From Tetrastigma voinierianum (lineage: Eukaryota > Streptophyta > Magnoliopsida > Vitales > Vitaceae), in NCBI GenBank assembly GCA_016808115.1, contig JAEQBH010003956.1, forward strand, positions 62,001 through 126,000: a stretch of 64,000 nt of DNA, read 5' to 3'. Below the pieces are notes generated by a model, which had not been told where the DNA came from, made no database searches, and saw nothing but the letters and a program-made list of their open reading frames with translations. This document shows, piece after piece, positions 58,597 through 64,000 of this stretch. Made by a program: the position numbers and the translations under genes. Position 1 is the first letter of the stretch. Each line of letters opens with the position of its first letter.

Positions 58597-59846
58597 TGAT
58601 GAGTGTCCAAAAACATTCATTACAAGCCCGAGATATAGCGAGATTTGGGATAGTTTCATATATATATATATATGACCTTGTTTTGATTACTTTTCTATTT
58701 AGTTTTATCAGGTTTTTGTAGAAAAAATAATGTAAAAATTATGGAAATGGAGCCTTGCACGAGTCCCGAGAAGATTATGTAGAATTGTAGCCCAACGCCG
58801 CGACCCCAATGTCATAACGCTCCAATCGTCGCGCGACGCCCAACGTCGCGACACATGGAAGGACTTACCAAACTTATCTCATGAAAAGCTTATAAAAGGG
58901 ATGGGGGAATCCAATCTAGGGTTCGAAAACGCTATGCTGCTAGGGTTTGAGGAACTCGGGGTCTCGAACAGAGAAAGGAGACTTGAAGGCCTATCTTGTA
59001 GAGAGAGAGACTCAAGAATCCGAGACCGGCTACATTCCCTTTCTCGTTATTCAAGTTTTCTATCCTTATTATTAAGTGTTGCTTTTCAATTGTAATGAAT
59101 GTAACATCATGAGTATCTACTCGTGGTTTAGGGTGTTGGTAGTGATTTGGACATGAATACTATGTTAAAGTGTTAACCTTTCATAATTCTATTATTTTAT
59201 ATTTGTTTCGACACACCATGTTGTTGAAATCAACATATTAATTTCGATCAATCTTAATATGTGAATGGTTCTTTGTAAGATCTGAGAAGTGAATGAAGAA
59301 TTAGATATAGTCAAGCTAACTCTAATAAACTTGCACATAGATTATCAATAATTAGAGGCTGAGAGTTCTTCGGTGATTCCATGCACCTTTTAATGTCATC
59401 GAAATAACGAAAGAAACCTATTGATAAAGGGAGGTTAAATGACTTCGAAAAGCTTTAATTACAATAGATAAGAGCCGCCTTGAGAACATGTATACTAGAT
59501 AATGGAATAGAACCACAACATTGCTATGCAGTATGACTATCCAACAACTCCAACGCCCTAACCTCTTTCGCACCCTTTTAATCATTCTTACGTCCTCACA
59601 ATACGCTACTTTTAATGTAGTTTAATCTGGTTTTATTTCCACTTAGTCATCACGATTGCTAGTTTGAATATTAAAGAAGTATTATAATTTTGGTACTTAG
59701 CATACTCCGATTAAGGTTTTCCTTGTGGATCGATATCCGTACTTAGGTACATTTTATTACTTGACAATCGTATACTTGCGCAATTAGGCAATTTTCACTT
59801 CTTATTGCATATCCATAAAAACACAATCACGTAAACGCCTAATACA
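58597..59846 (+). repeat. 3' LTR of the Athila-like element
   Basis: Starts TGATGAGTGTCC, ends TAATACA, collinear with 35,354-36,553. A short TA run is at 58,658-58,672. The CCGCGAC word cluster is fuller here than in the 5' LTR. Confidence 0.88.
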
Positions 59847-60268
59847 TAAAAATTCATGTAGATAGTAGCAAGACCCAAGACCACAAACATGGAGTCACCA
59901 CACAGCTTCGCAGCATACGAAAATTCTCCGTTTCATGCATACTACTTATCATGATATCATGTGATTACTTTGTGGAAATAAAAGATGTTTAAGTCTTCAT
60001 GGATAAAGTAAGGCGAACTCAAAGAATAGTTTTGTAGTCACTTTGGAAAGGCATGGGAATGCCATTTTGTATCAATATGTTGTACTAAAGAATAGATATG
60101 AGCCATCTTGAAATGATATGATGTATATTTATCATATTAATGAATGTATTAGTAATGATATCATATATTCATATATATGTATGTTTATATGAAAATGTGT
60201 TTTGACAAATGATTTATGTGGTTCGTGATTCTCAACTGCTCACCGTCGGCCAAGCTCAGGGTGCGACA
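59847..60268 (+). repeat. End of the Tekay-like 5' LTR
   Basis: AT-rich LTR tail after the Athila insertion, ending GGGTGCGACA at 60,268. Confidence 0.55.
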
Positions 60269-60275
60269 ATTATTT

Positions 60276-60287
60276 TGGTATCAAAGC
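60276..60287 (+). promoter_or_regulatory. Primer binding site of the Tekay-like element
   Basis: TGGTATCAAAGC, one change from the tRNA-iMet complement TGGTATCAGAGC, seven bases after the LTR end. Confidence 0.8.
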
Positions 60288-60399
60288 AATGTCGTAGGGC
60301 GATTCTATGAATTGACTTGAATTATGTGACATACCGATTTTCATATAAAGGATGATTTGACTTTACGCGGATCTGTAGAGGGCCTTAATAGTTACATGG

Positions 60400-61551
60400 A
60401 AAGTTCAGTCTAATAGTGGTCGAGGTGACTCGAGGAGTCGCCCAAATAGCCCTGCTAGTGTAGATGGTGGGCAAGCATCCCATGCTCCATCAACACATGA
60501 ACAAGGACAAGCCACAGGAGGTGATGTCGATATCCTCCAACAAATAACTCAAGCATTACAAAGAGCGGAAGGCAACTATTCCAAGTCAGTTCCTCAAATG
60601 AAGAATCGGTTTCGCCAGAGTTCCTTGGAAAGAAAGATGATGAGCCTTCCATTGTGGAAAATTGGCTTGAAAGAACAGAGAGGATGCTTCGACAAATGCA
60701 CTACACACAAGAGGAAAATTTAGAGTGTGCGACCTCACTTCTTCAGGATGATGCTTACCAATGGTGGGTGTCCGTGACCAGAACTGCACCACCAGAAAAT
60801 ATCACATGGGAGTTTTTCATAGCAAAATTTAGAAACTGATACATGGGTCGAATTTACCTTAGCAAAATGAGAAGAGAATTCAACAATTTGAAGCAGAGGC
60901 AGATGAGTGTAATGTGAGTATCGCAGGAATTCACCCGATCGAAAGTATGCTCTAGATGCGAAGAAGGCAGGAAGAAAAGTGTCGTAGGAGTTCGAGGGGA
61001 TGGGCCTAAATGACTATATTCGCCTATGTCACAGATTCATCATGATGATTATCAAGATAGTAGCTTGCATTATATGTTGAAAGGGTGTGAAGAAAGAAGA
61101 GCATGATAGGAAGGAAAGGAGGTAGTGCGAAAACCCCCAAGGGCCAAGTTCTTATCAACACTGGGAATAAGAAATTCTGGGTCCACAAGGTTCTAGTCAG
61201 TCAACGTGAAGGGGCCAGTTCAACTAATAGTAGTAAGACTACTTCAGCATCATTAGTCAGCTAATGCCCCAGGAGGCTACACAGAGGACCAAATTCTCCT
61301 TAATGCACACATCGCGAGGAGACATAAGGGATATTGTCGAGATTGACAGTGTCATTTCATTTAGGATCAAATGAGCACAAGGTGCAAAGATCATTCTGCA
61401 CCCGTTCTTTCACGACACCTAAGACCGGGGTGACAATTTCAGTAGTGCAAAAGGAAAACAAGGATAACAAGAGTGCTGCATCACCGAACACTTCGATAAC
61501 TGTGACAGCCCACAGGCAGACAGGATTCCCGTGTTCCAGCTAGAGCGTATG
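60400..61551 (+). pseudogene. Tekay-like gag (broken, truncated)
   Basis: Chromovirus-type gag remnant. 60,625-60,900 reads PSIVENWLERTERMLRQM, ENLECATSLLQDDAYQWW, ITWEFFIAKF and, after a stop, FNNLKQRQMSV, the capsid words of Tekay-like gag. A zinc-knuckle region near 61,310-61,400 is frameshifted and its ligands are not clear. It is cut at 61,552 by a new LTR. Confidence 0.8.
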
Positions 61552-62255
61552 TGTGACACCCTTTCTCCGATCCGACCGACGACGGTCCAACCAACCGGAT
61601 GCCTGATACCACTAAACCGTGACGCCCCAACCCTGCATAGGATGTCACGAGGGTCACTCTTTTTATAATACTTATAACCTTACACTTGCATATTCATATA
61701 ATGTTAAACAATTAACTCAGATTACATTCCGTAGTACGGACACAAAATATATATGCCACAAGCTCCAAATATAAATGCCCAACATTTCATAATATTTACA
61801 CGGCTTACAAAATTTCATATACAAAATGCACCTAAAGGTCTTCCACCTATCACGGCCTTTGACCGCTCGATGTGGATTGCCCCGTTCTTCCGATTTCTTC
61901 TCTGTACCTACACCATTGAACACCCGTATGTTTTTACGCCTTTAGTGGGACATGACTCACAAGAGTCACCACACTTTTATACAAATGCATATAACACATA
62001 TAACATTTACAGACTCTTATCATTTCTCATATATATATATATATATACTTTTCATAAATCCGCCATTTCTTATCATCTTCCATATACTTTTCATGTAATC
62101 TTGTACTTTACTTGTTCTTGTAATCGCATATCATCATCGTGATAAGAAATAAGTATAAGTTTTTATATCATGTCGTAATATCTACACTTTGCATATATTC
62201 TACATTTTCTTTACGTTTAAGGTCTGCATAAACCTTAAGCCGGGATGTGAAACTA

Positions 62256-62445
62256 TGAGGGCCCGAAGGCGCTTATACTCATCAGACAAATGGTCCATGG
62301 AGGGCCCGGGAGGCGCTATATCTACTCGTGATAAAATGCTGGTCCATGAGGGCCCGAAGGCGCCTCAGAATATAATATACTCCGGAAGGTATCATCACTG
62401 CTCGAGACAAAGGACTATCCACGAGGGCCGGAGAGCGCCGTGGTG
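62256..62445. repeat. GC-rich short repeat cluster
   Basis: GAGGGCCCGAAGGCGC-type words occur at about 62,258, 62,302 (GGAGGGCCCGGGAGGCGC), 62,348 and 62,422 (GAGGGCCGGAGAGCGC), each linked to a GGTCCATG/CTATCCACG word and a CTC-GA-AAA spacer. Confidence 0.75.
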
Positions 62446-62875
62446 ACCCTTTCTGGGCCACCGTGATCCAAACGATTCATCTCATCGACCCAAATGGGGC
62501 CGGAATATCAGAATCCCATGTCGCAGACTTATTTTTCCTACTGTGCATGCCCATCTATCCCTCTACCAAAGTTCAAGGCATAATCAATATGTATTTTATA
62601 GTTCAAGATATATCTCACATTCCCGAATAATTATTGTTATTCGTAATCATATGAGATATATATACACCGCTTATTCATATCTTTACATTTTTCTCTCATA
62701 CTTCATTATATGCATAAATAACTATGCTTATAATCGTATACTTATGAGCTATTTATGAATTCATAGCGCTCATAATACAAATAACTATGGTTACCTGTGA
62801 CGCTTACTGTTTTCCGTAGTTTTCTGGAACTAATATGAGTTCCAATCTTATCAAGCTGTCTATTAATGAATTTTT

Positions 62876-64000
62876 GACTCAATGGGCTTTCCATAGAGTC
62901 CAGAACACCCGAATCGGAGTTCAAACGAAGGATATGACCTTCCGGTTGAGGTCGCGCGCGCAGTCGCCTTGACGAGTCGATTTGAACTCGACGAGCCGCA
63001 TCGGGCGACGAGCCCAGTCTAACACCTCGGTCTGACATCTAATATCTTCAGGCATGGATGGATTCTGACTCAATGTGGGCTTTCCGTAGAGTCCAAGAAC
63101 ACCCAAATCGGAGTTCGACTAAGGAGATACGACTTCAAGTCGAGTCATGGCGCACCGGGCCTGACGAGCTGACCTGGACTGACAAGCTGCACTGAAGTGA
63201 CGAGCTCAGTCTAACACCTCGGTCTGACATCTAATATCTTCCTCAGGCTTATGGATGGATTCTTGACTCAATGGGCTTTCCATAGAGTCCAAGAACACCC
63301 AAATCGGAGTTCAGACGAAGGAGATATGACCTTCCTCGGGTTGAGGTCACGCGCAGTCGGCCTTGACGAGTCGACTGGATCGACGAGTCGTGACCGGGCG
63401 ACGAGCCCAGTCTCCAAAACCTCGGTCTGAAATCTAATATCTTCCTCAGGCATATGGATGGATTCTGACTCAATGGGCTTCGATAGAGTCCAAGAACACC
63501 CAAATCGGGAGTTCAAACGGCTGAGATATGACCTCCGGCTGGTATCATACGCAATAGCTCGACGAGTCGACGGATTTGACGAGCTGCACTGAAGTGACGA
63601 GCCCAGTCTAACACCTGGTCTGACATCTAATATCTTCTTTCAGGCATATGGATGCATTCTGACTAATGGGCTTATGAGTCCAAGAACACCCAAATCGGAG
63701 TTCGTGACGGGCGAGATATGACCTCCGCTGAGTACCGCGCGCAATACCTGACGAGCCGACGGACCGACGAGCTGCACTGAAGTGACGAGCCCAGTCTAAC
63801 ACCTGGTCTGACATATAATATCTTCTTCAGGCATATGGATGGATTCTGACTCAATGGGCTTTCCATAGAGTCCAAGAACACCCAACGGGAGTTCGTGCAC
63901 GAAGGAGATATGACCTTCCTGTTGGAGGTCATGCGCAGCCGCTTCCTCGATGAGCCGAGCTCTTCAGATCTCGACGACCTCTACAGGATCTCGGATGACC
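62876..64000. repeat. ~184-212-bp tandem array at the window end
   Basis: GACTCAATGGGCTTTCCATA-type starts at 62,876, 63,067, 63,265, 63,477, 63,661 and 63,848, giving spacings of 191, 198, 212, 184 and 187 bp. Each unit continues with AGAACACCCAAATCGGAGTTC, GAGATATGACC and GACGAGCCCAGTCTAACACC. It continues past the window. Minus-strand frames reading VLGLYGKP or CSWTL are simply translations of this repeat. Confidence 0.92.

Larger units (their letters stand above)
35354..59846 (+). mobile_element. Athila-like Ty3/gypsy retrotransposon (24.5 kb with nested insertions)
   Basis: It has LTRs at both ends, a degenerate GGCGCC-type primer site, and gag, protease, RT, RNase H and integrase in gypsy order. 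A further ORF lies between integrase and 3' LTR, followed by a long non-coding region and a polypurine tract. The gag and pol wording and the extra 3' ORF are those of plant Athila/Tat-type elements. Three other elements are nested in it (37,741-45,344; 48,026-52,135; 55,647-56,960). Without them it is about 11.5 kb. Stops and indels make it inactive. Confidence 0.88.
32918..61551 (+). mobile_element. Tekay-like Ty3/gypsy retrotransposon, 5' LTR and gag, interrupted by Athila
   Basis: It is inserted in the LINE and starts TGTAACGTCC. The LTR runs to 35,353, is interrupted by the Athila-like element, and resumes at 59,847 up to about 60,268 (ending GGGTGCGACA). A primer site follows and then gag, until a new LTR at 61,552. 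LTR length without the insert is about 2.86 kb. The linkage of the two halves is inferred from start and end types and from the primer site; I did not find a clean target duplication at the Athila edges. Confidence 0.6.
61552..64000 (-). mobile_element. Reverse-oriented Tekay-like LTR, runs off the window
   Basis: Left end TGTGACACCC reads GGGTGTCACA on the minus strand, a typical Tekay LTR end. No protein is seen. It contains a GGGCCCGAAGGCGC repeat cluster, a TA run at 62,030-62,046 and a ~190-bp tandem array to the window end. Its start lies beyond 64,000. Confidence 0.65.

Noticed and set aside
62742..63932. Several minus-strand frames with repeated CSWTL or VLGLYGKP words
   Set aside because: Translations of a ~190-bp non-coding tandem array; the frame changes between units.
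62876..64000. Possible CRISPR or satellite array
   Set aside because: Units are contiguous tandem repeats without unique spacers, inside a plant LTR; it is not CRISPR. It is too short here to call a centromeric satellite.

Overview
This window is nuclear DNA of a flowering plant, almost certainly a eudicot. Three things point there: an intronless plant-type ABCG half-transporter, an intron-containing plant PRP3 splicing-factor gene, and many plant retroelement families (Tnt1/Tork-like copia, Athila-like and Tekay-like Ty3/gypsy, L1-type LINE, tRNA-derived SINE, hAT). I cannot name the genus. Nothing prokaryotic or viral is present and I see no CRISPR array.

Layout. 1-3.3 kb: an ABCG half-transporter on the minus strand, with a TATA box and an upstream ABRE/G-box. 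3.3-6.5 kb: AT-rich intergenic DNA ending in diverged ~346-bp direct repeats. 6.5-15.6 kb: a decayed Tnt1/Tork-like copia element with both LTRs. It is interrupted at 8,205-11,612 by a hAT transposon that has a perfect 8-bp target duplication. 15.6-19.8 kb: intergenic, with a SINE flanked by an 18-bp duplication. 19.8-24.9 kb: PRP3 (the RDM16 orthologue) on the minus strand in six recognisable exons. 25-26.2 kb: intergenic, with a possible MITE.

26.1-64 kb is a nested stack of transposons. An L1-type LINE is split by a reverse-oriented LTR (26,793-32,552, duplication TTCCC) and again by a Tekay-like LTR retrotransposon starting at 32,918. The Tekay-like element is split by a 24.5-kb Athila-like element (35,354-59,846). 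The Athila-like element carries a second hAT (37,741-45,344, itself holding a probable solo LTR), a protein-less LTR element in reverse orientation (48,026-52,135) and a solo LTR of that same family (55,647-56,960). The Tekay-like gag resumes at about 60.3 kb and is cut at 61,552 by another reverse-oriented LTR, which runs off the window and ends in a ~190-bp tandem array.

Only ABCG and PRP3 look like host genes. Both carry small indels, several of them in homopolymers, that break frames relative to their families. Either both are decaying or, more likely, the assembly is under-polished, so frame-dependent calls should be read with that in mind. The ABCG protein would act in membrane export of lipids or monomers, and PRP3 in the U4/U6 snRNP; there is no sign that they work together. 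I found no convincing previously undescribed system. The most unusual structures are palindromic or hairpin-bearing repeat arrays inside several LTR families, LTRs that begin with a hairpin, and a duplicated exon edge in PRP3.
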